Positions 27,483-36,100 of a stretch of DNA of 64,000 nucleotides are shown one piece after another. Location: assembly GCF_000014565.1 (NCBI RefSeq), contig NC_008268.1, positions 6,452,501 through 6,516,500 of the forward strand, written 5' to 3'. Position numbers and translations under genes: made by a program. The notes below the pieces were generated by a model that saw only the letters and a list, made by a program, of their open reading frames with translations, made no database searches and was not told where the DNA came from. The DNA is from Rhodococcus jostii RHA1 (GTDB lineage: Bacteria > Actinomycetota > Actinomycetes > Mycobacteriales > Mycobacteriaceae). Positions within the stretch are counted from its first letter, which is position 1, and every line of letters starts with the position of its first letter.

Positions 27483-28448
27483 GTGAGCTCTCCCGTCGCC
27501 GAGCTGCACATGCACATCGAGGGGTCCCTCGAACCCGAGCTGATCTTCGCGCTGGCCGAACGGAATTCCGTGCAGCTGCCCTACGCGGACCTCGACGATC
27601 TCCGGTCGCGGTACGAGTTCACCGATCTGCAGTCGTTCCTCGACCTGTACTTCGCCAACATGCAAGTGCTGCGGACGGCGCAGGACTTCGCGGACCTCAC
27701 CCGCGCCTATTTCGCGCGGGCGTCGGCGGGCGGCGTCGCGCACGTGGAGTTCTTCTTCAACCCGCAGGCCCACGTCAATCGTGGTGTGCCGCTGCACGAG
27801 GTGCTCGACGGAATCATGGATGCGGTGGGCACCAGTGAGCGGGAGTTCGGCCTCAGCAGCGCCGCGATCGCCGCGATCCTGCGGGACCGTCCCGTGCACG
27901 AGGCGGAGGAAGTGTTCTCGGAGATCATCCGGTTGCAGACGCCGATCGTCGGGCTCGGGCTGGACTCGGCCGAGGTGGGCAACCCGCCGTCGCTGTTCGA
28001 GGACGTCTTCGCCCGCGCCCGGTCGGAGGGGCTGCACGTGGTCGCCCACGCAGGCGAGGAAGGCCCGCCGGAGTACATCTGGCAGGCGCTCGACCTCCTC
28101 GGCGCCGAGCGCATCGACCACGGGGTGCGGGCGCTCGAGGACCCGGCGCTCGTGGCGCGTCTGGTGGACGAGGAAGTGCCGCTGACCGTGTGCCCGCTGT
28201 CGAACGTGCGACTGTGCGTCGTCGACTCGCTGTCCGAGCACCCGTTGCGGACCATGCTGGAGGCGGGTCTGCTCGTCACCGTGAACTCCGACGACCCCGC
28301 GTACTTCGGCGGGTACGTCGACGACAACTTCGCCCAGCTGCGGGATCAGCTCGACCTCACCGATGCCGAGCGGGAAACCCTGGCGCGCAACTCGATCAAA
28401 GCGTCGTTCGCGAGCGACGCGCGCAAGGCGCAACTGCTCCGCGGGTGA
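27483..28448 (+). CDS. Adenine deaminase (adenosine deaminase-like family)
   Basis: 321-residue metal-dependent amidohydrolase of the ADA family. Zinc-binding HxH is in 'ELHMHIEGSLEP', then 'VVAHAGEEGPPEYIWQALDLL' and 'RIDHGVRALED', and the catalytic Asp pair in 'VNSDDPAYFGGY'. The 'SDDPAYFGGY' and 'GPPEYIW' variants are those I associate with adenine deaminases (fungal Aah1-like, bacterial type 2) rather than true adenosine deaminases. Predicted reaction: adenine to hypoxanthine, purine salvage. GTG 27483 has AAGGCAGG upstream. It lies 26 bp after the truncated ligase gene. Confidence 0.88.
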   Translation: MSSPVAELHMHIEGSLEPELIFALAERNSVQLPYADLDDLRSRYEFTDLQSFLDLYFANMQVLRTAQDFADLTRAYFARASAGGVAHVEFFFNPQAHVNRGVPLHEVLDGIMDAVGTSEREFGLSSAAIAAILRDRPVHEAEEVFSEIIRLQTPIVGLGLDSAEVGNPPSLFEDVFARARSEGLHVVAHAGEEGPPEYIWQALDLLGAERIDHGVRALEDPALVARLVDEEVPLTVCPLSNVRLCVVDSLSEHPLRTMLEAGLLVTVNSDDPAYFGGYVDDNFAQLRDQLDLTDAERETLARNSIKASFASDARKAQLLRG

Positions 28449-28460
28449 CGGTCCCCGCCG

Positions 28461-29825
28461 TCAGTCGATCAGCCCCGAGCCGCCCAGACCGGCGACGACG
28501 GCCAGGACGTCCCGGTCGCGGCCGTGCGGGCCGACCAGGCAGAGGCCGACGGGAACTCCGTCGTCGGTGCGCAACGGCACGGTCGCGTTGGGCAGCCCGG
28601 AGATGGTCGCGAGGCACGTGAGCATGCCGGTGGCGCGCATCGTGTTCCGGAACCGGTCACCGCTGGGGTAGCTCGTCCGCTCGGGGGGCGTGGAGGAGGT
28701 CGCCGGCAGCAGGAGCAGGCTGTCGCCCACGTACGCGGTGATCGTCTGCGACGCCTCGCCGAGCTTGATCAGCTTCCGGCCGTACGTGGATTCCCAGATG
28801 CGGCTCGCGTCGGCGAAATTGCGGCCGGGTTCGTCGCCGAGCGACGTCATCGCCCCGCTCACCCAGTCGCCGTGCAGCCGCCACGCCTCGTAGCCCTGCA
28901 CGGCGACGACGGCGTCGTACCAGTCGGGAAGCCGGCCGATGTCCGTGTCGGTCCACGTCAGCCGGGGGAGGGAACTCTTCTCCCACGCGGTGAGGGCGCG
29001 CCGCACCGCGCCGAGCGCCCCCGCCTCGGCGACGGCGTTGATGCCGTCCGAGGTGAGCGCGCTGCGGAACGGGGTCTCCGCCGTGAGCGGGAGAAGCGCG
29101 CCGGAGACCGCGACGAGGGTGTCGAGGTCGCCGCAGACCCACGCCGGGGTGTCGAACGTGGGGGACAGCGGAAACAGCCCGTCGGTGGAGACGGCGCCCC
29201 GGGACGGTGCGAAGCCGTACAGGCCCTGATACGAGGCGGGGATGCGGACGGAACCGGTGGTGTCGATACCCAATCCGATGTCGGCCGAACCCTGCGCGAC
29301 CGCACTCGCGGCGCCCGACGTCGCACCACCGGGCAGGCGGTCCTCGGCGCGGGGGTTGGGCGGCGTGCCGAATTGCTGGTTGATGCCGGAATGCCCGTAA
29401 CCGAGGTCGTCGGTCTGCGCCAGGCCGACGACGCGGGCGCCCTGACCGAGGAGGCGCGCCACCACTGCGGCGGTACCCGTCTCGACTGGAGCCTCGGCGA
29501 GCCGCCGTCCGCTGCCCGCACCGATCTGCTGTCCCGCAACGGCGTACAGGTCGGTGACCGCGAGTCGCATGCCGGCGAGGGGCCCGTCGCCGGTCGGCGC
29601 GACCAGCGGATCGCCCTGCACGCGCCACGTCGCCTTGTCGACCGGTGCGAACTCGGACACCGCGCCGCCGTCCGGAACGGACAAGCCGTCGGGAAGCGGC
29701 GGAACCTGCGGGTCGTGCAGGCGTTCCCCGCACGCGCCGAGCATCACGGCGCCGATCGCCGCTGCCCCGGACGCACCCGCGACGCGCAGGAAGTCGCGAC
29801 GGTCGAAAGATCGACTGGGGGCCAC
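28461..29825 (-). CDS. Tat-exported amidase-family lipoprotein lacking the catalytic Lys
   Basis: 454 residues. N-terminal twin-Arg motif 'FDRRDFLRVAGASG', hydrophobic core and a lipobox ending Leu-Gly-Ala-Cys, so a Tat-dependent lipoprotein is likely. The rest is an amidase-signature fold: cis-Ser in 'PGGATSGAASAVAQG' and nucleophile Ser in 'DTTGSVRIPAS' are present. The position that is Lys in the Ser-cisSer-Lys triad (AVKD in active relatives) is Thr here ('LAVTDLYAVAG'). Activity as an amidase is therefore doubtful. It is convergent with the adenine deaminase gene and 10 bp after the lactone oxidase gene. Confidence 0.85.
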   Translation of the reverse strand: MAPSRSFDRRDFLRVAGASGAAAIGAVMLGACGERLHDPQVPPLPDGLSVPDGGAVSEFAPVDKATWRVQGDPLVAPTGDGPLAGMRLAVTDLYAVAGQQIGAGSGRRLAEAPVETGTAAVVARLLGQGARVVGLAQTDDLGYGHSGINQQFGTPPNPRAEDRLPGGATSGAASAVAQGSADIGLGIDTTGSVRIPASYQGLYGFAPSRGAVSTDGLFPLSPTFDTPAWVCGDLDTLVAVSGALLPLTAETPFRSALTSDGINAVAEAGALGAVRRALTAWEKSSLPRLTWTDTDIGRLPDWYDAVVAVQGYEAWRLHGDWVSGAMTSLGDEPGRNFADASRIWESTYGRKLIKLGEASQTITAYVGDSLLLLPATSSTPPERTSYPSGDRFRNTMRATGMLTCLATISGLPNATVPLRTDDGVPVGLCLVGPHGRDRDVLAVVAGLGGSGLID

Positions 29826-29835
29826 CTAGCTCACG

Positions 29836-31152
29836 TTAGCGACCCAGGACCTGCTGCAGGTACGCGTTGCCGAACATTCGCCCGGGGTCGTACTTGTCGC
29901 GCACGGCGAGGAACTCGTCGAAGTTCGGATACGCGGGCCGCAAGTCGTCGGCGGTGCGGCCGTGCATCTTGCCCCAGTGCGGTCGCCCGTCCACTTCCCG
30001 GGCGATGGCCTCGACCGCGGCGAAGTACGGCTCGTGATCTCGGCGATGGTACTGGTGAACGGCGATGTACGCCGTGTCCCGGCCGTTCGCCGTCGACAGC
30101 CAGACGTCGTCGCCCGCGGCGAACCGGACCTCGACGGGGAACGCGACCGTGAAACCGGACTCCTCCACCCACGCATCGATCGCCGCGAGAGTGTCGGGGA
30201 GGGCCTCGGTGGGAACCGCGTATTCCATCTCCCGGAACTTGACCCGGCGTTCCGACGCGAAGACGCGGTAGCTGCGGTCGGTGAATTCGCGCGCGCTCAG
30301 CATGCGCGACGACAGCCGATTGATCTTCGGGATCGTCGTCGGGGCAAGGCCCGCGACCCTGTTGATGCCCTCGAACAAGACATTCGCGAGCAGTTCGTCT
30401 TCGACGTAGGCGCGGACCGGGTGTAGGGGAGAAACCGGGGTGTCGCCGGGTAGCCGGGTGTTGCGTTTCGTCAGGACGCGGCGGGTGTGGGGAAACCAGT
30501 AGAACTCGAAGTGGTCGATCGTGGTGCGGTCGTGGTCGAGCCGGTCGAGGATGGCGTCCAACGACTCGGGCTTCTCGACGGCGTGCATCACGTAGTTCGG
30601 CACGCATTGGATCGTGACCTTCGAGATGATGCCCACGGCGCCGAGCCCGAGGCGTGCCGCCTCGAACAGTTCGGGGTTCTCGGTGGGGGAGCAGTCGGCC
30701 ACCGAGCCGTCCGCCAGCACCACCTGCAGGGCGCGGACCTGAGTGGCGAGACCTCCGAAACGCGCGCCGGTGCCGTGGGTTCCGGTGGACAGCGCACCCG
30801 CGATGGACTGCACGTCGATATCACCCAGGTTGATCATCGCCAGGCCACGGTGCCAGAGTTGCTCGCTCAGGTCGTGCAGCCGCGTGCCGGCGAGGACGGT
30901 GACGAGGGCCCCCGCCGGTTCGTCGAGGGTGACGGATTCGATCCCGGTGAGGGCGTCGAGGCTGACGAGGATCCCGTCGGTGACGGCGACCCCGGTGAAG
31001 GAGTGACCCGACCCGACGGCCTTGACTCGCTGTCCGTGCTCCGCGGCACCGGAGACGAGCGCGCTGAGTTCCTCCACCGAGCGCGGAGTCGCGAAGCGCA
31101 GCGGGTTCGCCGTCTCGGTGCCCGCCCAGTTGCGCCATGTGTCCTGTGCCAT
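29836..31152 (-). CDS. FAD-binding sugar-1,4-lactone oxidase (ALO / L-gulonolactone dehydrogenase type)
   Basis: 438-residue VAO-family flavoprotein. The FAD domain has 'VKAVGSGHSFTGVAVTDG' and 'GALSTGTHGTGARFGG', and the C-terminal part ends 'DKYDPGRMFGNAYLQQVLG', all typical of D-arabinono-1,4-lactone oxidase and L-gulono-1,4-lactone dehydrogenase. In the GSGHS motif the residue that is His-linked to FAD in some members is followed as usual. ATG 31152 lies seven bases downstream of a -10 box, so the message may be leaderless. Divergent from a TetR gene; the shared region contains that regulator's probable operator. Confidence 0.9.
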   Translation of the reverse strand: MAQDTWRNWAGTETANPLRFATPRSVEELSALVSGAAEHGQRVKAVGSGHSFTGVAVTDGILVSLDALTGIESVTLDEPAGALVTVLAGTRLHDLSEQLWHRGLAMINLGDIDVQSIAGALSTGTHGTGARFGGLATQVRALQVVLADGSVADCSPTENPELFEAARLGLGAVGIISKVTIQCVPNYVMHAVEKPESLDAILDRLDHDRTTIDHFEFYWFPHTRRVLTKRNTRLPGDTPVSPLHPVRAYVEDELLANVLFEGINRVAGLAPTTIPKINRLSSRMLSAREFTDRSYRVFASERRVKFREMEYAVPTEALPDTLAAIDAWVEESGFTVAFPVEVRFAAGDDVWLSTANGRDTAYIAVHQYHRRDHEPYFAAVEAIAREVDGRPHWGKMHGRTADDLRPAYPNFDEFLAVRDKYDPGRMFGNAYLQQVLGR

Positions 31153-31158
31153 TCGCCC

Positions 31159-31187
31159 ATCATGAACCTGGACGCTCGTCCAGGCAA
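31159..31187 (-). promoter_or_regulatory. Promoter with TetR operator CCTGGAC-N4-GTCCAGG in its spacer
   Basis: On the minus strand TTGCCT (31182-31187), a 17-bp spacer and CATGAT (31159-31164) precede the lactone oxidase start codon by six bases. The spacer and -35 edge hold the perfect inverted repeat CCTGGACGCTCGTCCAGG (31167-31184). A bound repressor would block the promoter. A second copy of the core TGGAC-N4-GTCCA lies at 31916-31929. Confidence 0.75.
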
Positions 31188-31253
31188 ATGGCGGGTTGGT
31201 CGGGCGTCCGTGTTGGTCGCGGGCGAGGCCCCCGCAGGTTCTACGATCAGAGG

Positions 31254-31898
31254 ATGCTGAACAGGCTTCCTGCGGATGAACGTCGTGCCCAACTCGTCGA
31301 GTCGGCGCTGGCCATCGCGGAGCAGCGCGGCGTCGCGTCGGTCACGGTGCGTGCCGTGGCGGAGGAGGCGGGCGTCTCGCTCGGTGTGGTGCACTACTGC
31401 TTCGAGAGCAAGGAGGAGCTCCTCGCGGCGATGGGCGAGAGCCTGGTTCTTCAGCTCAGCGCGTCGATGCGACTGGCGTTCGGTCAGGTGCGGCACGCGC
31501 CGGACCTGCGCGGGATCGACGGTCTGCGCGAACTCCTCCACATCGGGATCAGCGGAATGTGGCCGATCATCGAGGCCACCCCGGACCGTCAGTTGCTGAC
31601 ATACGAGATCACCGCGCAGGCGCTGCGGCACCGCGCGTCCGGGAGCGAGCGGGCCGGCGATATCGCCGGTCAGCAGTACCGGACCATGGATGAGGAGGCG
31701 ATCGAGTTCCTCGTCGAGTGTGCCCGCATCGCGGAAGTCGGCTGGGCCACCCCGGTCGAGGCGATCGCGCGGTTCGGGCTGGCGATCCTGGACGGGCTCG
31801 TGCTGCGGTGGCTGGTGGACCGCGACAGCGAGGCGATGATCGCGGCGCTGGACGACATGGTGCACGTGATCGCGTCGAAGGCGGTCGAGCGGGCCTGA
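31254..31898 (+). CDS. TetR-family transcriptional regulator
   Basis: 214 residues. N-terminal helix-turn-helix 'TVRAVAEEAGVSLGVVHYCF' with the flanking 'SKEELLAAM' helix; C-terminal ligand domain not recognised. ATG 31254 lies seven bases after TACGAT (31242-31247), so it may be leaderless. The gene sits between two copies of the TGGAC-N4-GTCCA inverted repeat, one facing the lactone oxidase and one facing the PLP enzyme, and is therefore their probable regulator. Confidence 0.9.
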   Translation: MLNRLPADERRAQLVESALAIAEQRGVASVTVRAVAEEAGVSLGVVHYCFESKEELLAAMGESLVLQLSASMRLAFGQVRHAPDLRGIDGLRELLHIGISGMWPIIEATPDRQLLTYEITAQALRHRASGSERAGDIAGQQYRTMDEEAIEFLVECARIAEVGWATPVEAIARFGLAILDGLVLRWLVDRDSEAMIAALDDMVHVIASKAVERA

Positions 31899-31915
31899 GC
31901 GGGTCCGATTCGATC

Positions 31916-31929
31916 TGGACAATCGTCCA
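31916..31929 (+). promoter_or_regulatory. Second TGGAC-N4-GTCCA operator before the PLP enzyme gene
   Basis: CTGGACAATCGTCCAA (31915-31930) carries the same TGGAC-N4-GTCCA dyad as the site at 31167-31184. GACAAT (31918-31923) inside it could be a -10 box for the gene starting near 31959. A further half-site, TTGGACG, occurs at 31970-31976. Sharing of the operator links this gene to the adjacent TetR. Confidence 0.65.
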
Positions 31930-31958
31930 ACTCGGTGGTTGACTGGCGTCGCAGACCG

Positions 31959-33158
31959 ATGGAAAAGATTGGACGAACTGTGACGCCCACGCTCGACCGT
32001 CTCATCGCCTCGACCACCGAGGTCGACCCGCCGCTGGCCGCGCTCGACCTGACCACCCTGCGCGCGAACGCCGCCGACCTGGTGCTGCGCGCGGGCGGCA
32101 CCCCCGTCCGCGTCGCCAGCAAGTCCGTTCGCTGCCGCGCGGTACTCCAGGTCGCGCTGGGGGAGAAGCTCACCGGGGCCGGCGGGTTCCGCGGGATCAT
32201 GGCGTATTCATTGCGCGAGGCGATCTGGCTCGCCCGCCGCGGCGCGGACGACATCCTCATGGGCTACCCGACGGTCGACCGCGGGGCCCTCGCCGAACTC
32301 GCGGCCGACCCCGAACTGCTGAACCGGATCACGTTGATGGTCGACAGCGACGACCACCTCGACTTCGTTCTCGCCGCGGCCGGCACCTCCTCCCTCCGGG
32401 CCCGGCTGTGCATCGACGTGGACGCCTCGCTGCGGCTCGGTCCCCTCCACATCGGGGTCCGCCGTTCCCCGCTCCGCGAACCGTCCACCGTCGCCGCCTT
32501 CGCGAAGCGGGCCGCGGGGCGGGGGTTCGCCGTCGTCGGCGTCATGTTCTACGAGGCACAGATCGCGGGTCTGCCCGATTCCAGTCCACCGATCGGCTGG
32601 ATGAAGCGGGCGTCCGCGAACGAACTCGCGACCCGTCGCGATGCCGTGGTGAACGCCGTGCAGTCGGAGGTCGGGGTGCTCGAGATCGTCAACAGCGGGG
32701 GCACCGGCTCCCTCGAGGTGAGCTCCGCGGACCCGGTCGTGACGGAGGTGACGGCCGGTTCCGGCCTGTACGTCCCGACGCTCTTCGACAGGTACCGCGC
32801 GTTCCGTCCGCACCCGTCGCTGTACTTCGCCCTCTCGGCGGTCCGGCGGCCGACTCCCGGCATCGCGACGCTGTTCGGCGGCGGCTACATCGCCTCCGGT
32901 CCCGCCGGGGGCAGTCGGGTGCCCAGGCCGGTGTGGCCGCCGCGGCTGAAGCTACTGCGCAACGAGGGCGCAGGCGAGGTCCAGAGCCCGGTGACCGGAA
33001 AGGCTGCCGCGGATCTCGGCATCGGCGACCGGGTGTGGTTCCGGCACGCGAAGGCTGGCGAGCTGTGCGAGCGGTTCACCGAGGTGCACCTCGTCGAGTC
33101 GGACGGCTCCCGCACCGTGGTGCCCACCTACCGCGGCGAAGGTCAGTGCTTCGGCTGA
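31959..33158 (+). CDS. PLP-dependent D-threonine aldolase / D-serine dehydratase-like protein
   Basis: 399 residues with the alanine-racemase N-terminal barrel: PLP Lys in 'PVRVASKSVRCRAVLQ', then 'DILMGYPTV' and 'LCIDVDASLRLG', followed by a C-terminal D-serine-dehydratase-like domain with His/Cys ('IGDRVWFRHAKAGELCERF') that in relatives binds a metal. Likely acts on a D-beta-hydroxy amino acid. ATG 31959 and GTG 31980 are both possible starts; neither has a strong ribosome-binding site. Its operator matches that of the lactone oxidase gene. The last 16 bp overlap the convergent helicase gene. Confidence 0.82.
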   Translation: MEKIGRTVTPTLDRLIASTTEVDPPLAALDLTTLRANAADLVLRAGGTPVRVASKSVRCRAVLQVALGEKLTGAGGFRGIMAYSLREAIWLARRGADDILMGYPTVDRGALAELAADPELLNRITLMVDSDDHLDFVLAAAGTSSLRARLCIDVDASLRLGPLHIGVRRSPLREPSTVAAFAKRAAGRGFAVVGVMFYEAQIAGLPDSSPPIGWMKRASANELATRRDAVVNAVQSEVGVLEIVNSGGTGSLEVSSADPVVTEVTAGSGLYVPTLFDRYRAFRPHPSLYFALSAVRRPTPGIATLFGGGYIASGPAGGSRVPRPVWPPRLKLLRNEGAGEVQSPVTGKAAADLGIGDRVWFRHAKAGELCERFTEVHLVESDGSRTVVPTYRGEGQCFG

Positions 33159-36100
33159 CCGGTGAGCCGCATGAAGGCACCCAGCTCGGTCAGACCTTCC
33201 GGGGTGCTCGGCATGTACTGCGTCAACGATTCCGACCGGACGATGATCGCCGCCCACTTGCCGCGGGACACCGCCACGTTCATCCGGTTCCGCGACAGCA
33301 GGAACGACATGCCGCGCGGCACGTCCTCGATCGCCGACGCAGTCATCGACACGATGGCGACGGCCGCCTCCCGGCCCTGGAACTTGTCGACCGTGCCCAC
33401 CTCGACCTTGTCGAGACCGACCGCGGCCAGACTGCGTTCGATCAACCCGACCTGCGCGTTGTACGGCGCCACCACCAGGATGTCGGACTCGTCGAGTGGG
33501 CGGGTGCCCTCGAACTCGCTGGGGTCGGTCCAGCCGGAACCGAGCAGCTTCGTGATCCGGTTGACCACCTCCCGCGATTCCTCCGGGGATTGGGTGGCGT
33601 TGCCCTGGTGGTCGACGAAGACGGTGTGCACACCCGCCCCCATGCCGTCGAGTCGCCGTGCGGCACTGGCCGATTCCTGCGAACGCAGCTTGCCGTCGTA
33701 GGACAGCGTCGATACGGGTGCGCACAGTTCCGGGTGCATCCGCCACGTGCGCTCGAGGAAATAACCCCGGCTCGCGGGCAGCGCCCCGTGCCCCTCGGCG
33801 AGCCACCCGAGGGCCGACGCGTCCACCGGTTCCGGGTGGGTGCCCTGGCTGACCTGCGGAAGTTGCTGGGGGTCGCCGAGAAGCAGGAGGTTGCGGGCCG
33901 CCCCGCCCACCGCGATGGTGTTGGCGAGAGCGAACTGCCCGGCCTCGTCGATGACCAGCAGATCGAGGCTGCCGGGCGGAACGCGGTCGGTGTTCGCGAA
34001 ATCCCAGGCGGTCCCGCCGATCACGCAACCCGTCTCCTCGGCCTGGTCGATGAAACCCGGGTAGTCGTTGGAGCTGATGTCGGTCCACGTCGCGGCGCGA
34101 TGCCGCCCGTCCTTTTTCGCGACGAGTTCGGCGGGGAGCCCGGCTTTCACGACGCCGCCGAGCATGTTCTCGATCACCGAATGCGACTGCGCGACCACGC
34201 CGATCCGCCAGTGGTGCTGCTCGACGAGCGCCTTGATCACCCGGGCCCCGGTGTACGTCTTGCCGGTGCCGGGAGGTCCCTGCACTGCGACGTACGAGTC
34301 TTCGAGGTCGAGTAGTGCCGCGGTGATCGCGCCCGCGTAGTCCGTGCCGTCGACGGGCGGGAGCGGGTTCCCGCTCCGGGTGCGCGGGTCGGACCGCCGC
34401 AGAATGTCCACCGACGCGCACAACGGGAGCTCCGGCAGCGGTGCGCACACGTCGTCCGCGGCCACCGCGATGGACGATTCGATGCGGTCGGTCGTGATCG
34501 GGGGACCGGGGGTGATCGCCGTCGGAAGTTGCCCGTACTCCTCGCCGTTCAGGAGTTCCTCGACGATCACGACGTCGCGGCGCCGGCCGTCCTTCCCGAC
34601 GTCGAGCACGTTGACCGTGCACGTTCCCCGCTGCTGCGGATTGTCGCCCGCGACCGCCTCGGGTGCGGGAGTGTCGTAGAGCGCGTACATCGTGGTCTTT
34701 GGCCCCACCGTGCTCCCGGTCCCGAAACGGCCGGTGAGCTGCAGGCGCCGGCGCAGCTTGCGTTGCCGCGGGCTGCTCTTGTGCCAGTTCTCCTCGACGA
34801 CCGCGGACGACACCACCAGAACGTCCCGGATGTCGGACAGTTCGTCGTGCGGCACGACCAGCCGGTCGAAGTGCGCCCACCAGAACGGTTTCCGCTCGCG
34901 GCGGTGGTAGCCGACCGCCGCCGCCATGAGTGCGGCCGCCTGCTGATCGTGCCCGCGGTGCTCGCTCGGTCCGTGCCCGGCGAACTCGCGCAACGCCGCC
35001 TCCGCGGGGGTGCAGTCCTCGGTCACCGGGGTGGGCCCGTCGCCGGGCGGCCGGAGAGCCACGCCGTGCGTCTCCGCCTGCCCGATCAACCAGTCGCGCA
35101 GCCGCAGCGTGGAATCGCAGTCGTACTCGTTGTAGTCGGCGATGCCCTGCAGCAGCGCGCGTGCCTCGTCCTCGCGGCCGTTGTCGCGGTGATCGCAGTA
35201 GTCGGCGTACGCGACCACCGACGCGGCGGCGTTGGTGACGTCGCCGTCGCGCGGCTGCTCCGGCATGTACAGCGGTTCGAGTTTCTTGATGCTGTAGGAC
35301 CGTTCGCCGATGCGCAGGCACCCGCGCACCACCGGATACAAATCGACGAGGACGTTGTCGCGCAGCAGGGTGTCGACGGTCTCCTCGCCGACGCCGTGCC
35401 GTCCCGCCAGTCGCAGCAGCGCCGATTTCTCGTACGCGGCGTAGTGGTAGATGTGCATGTTCGGGTACTGCTGACGACGCGCGGTGACGTAGTCGAGGAA
35501 GTCGACGAGTGCCTGCCGCTCCTCGGCGCGGTCGTGTGCCCAGAACGGCCGGAACACGGCGGCGTCGGCGGGACCCTCGACTACACCGAAGAGGTATTCG
35601 AGACCCCAGTCCGTGGATCCGTTCTCGGCCCAGAGCGGGTCTCCTTCGAAGTCGAAGAAGATGTCGCCGTCGTCCGGTTCGGGCAGCCCGCCCAGAGCCT
35701 GCGGGGCGTACACCTGGAACTCGGGGGTGCCCGATGACTCCTGCCGCAACTGCAGGGCCGCCTGCGCGCGAAGCGATTCCAGGGTGCGCTCGGGGAGGCC
35801 CTCGACGCTGCCCGCATGCGCGGCGAGGGCATCGAGGGTGCCGATCCCGGCCGCGATCAGCCGGCTCCGCTGCGTCGTGCGCATTCCGGCCACCAGCAGG
35901 AGGTCGCGGTGCTGCTCCACCTCCGGGGTGCACGTGTCGCACCGGCCGCACGCCGTGTACCGGGGGTCGCCCCACTCCGCGAGCGACTGCTCGTCGCGGT
36001 GCTCGTCGAGAATTCGTTCGAGCGAGGACCGTCGCGCGGAGTACACGGGAACGATGTCGCCGAGCGAGTGCGCCGAGTCGCTGTCGTCGCCGAGCAGCAG

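Noticed and set aside
31239..31253. Shine-Dalgarno for the TetR gene at 31254
   Set aside because: AGAGG directly abuts the ATG, too close to serve; a leaderless start fits better.
34529..35737. Long open frame antisense to the nuclease-helicase gene
   Set aside because: Composition of a shadow frame and no recognisable motif.
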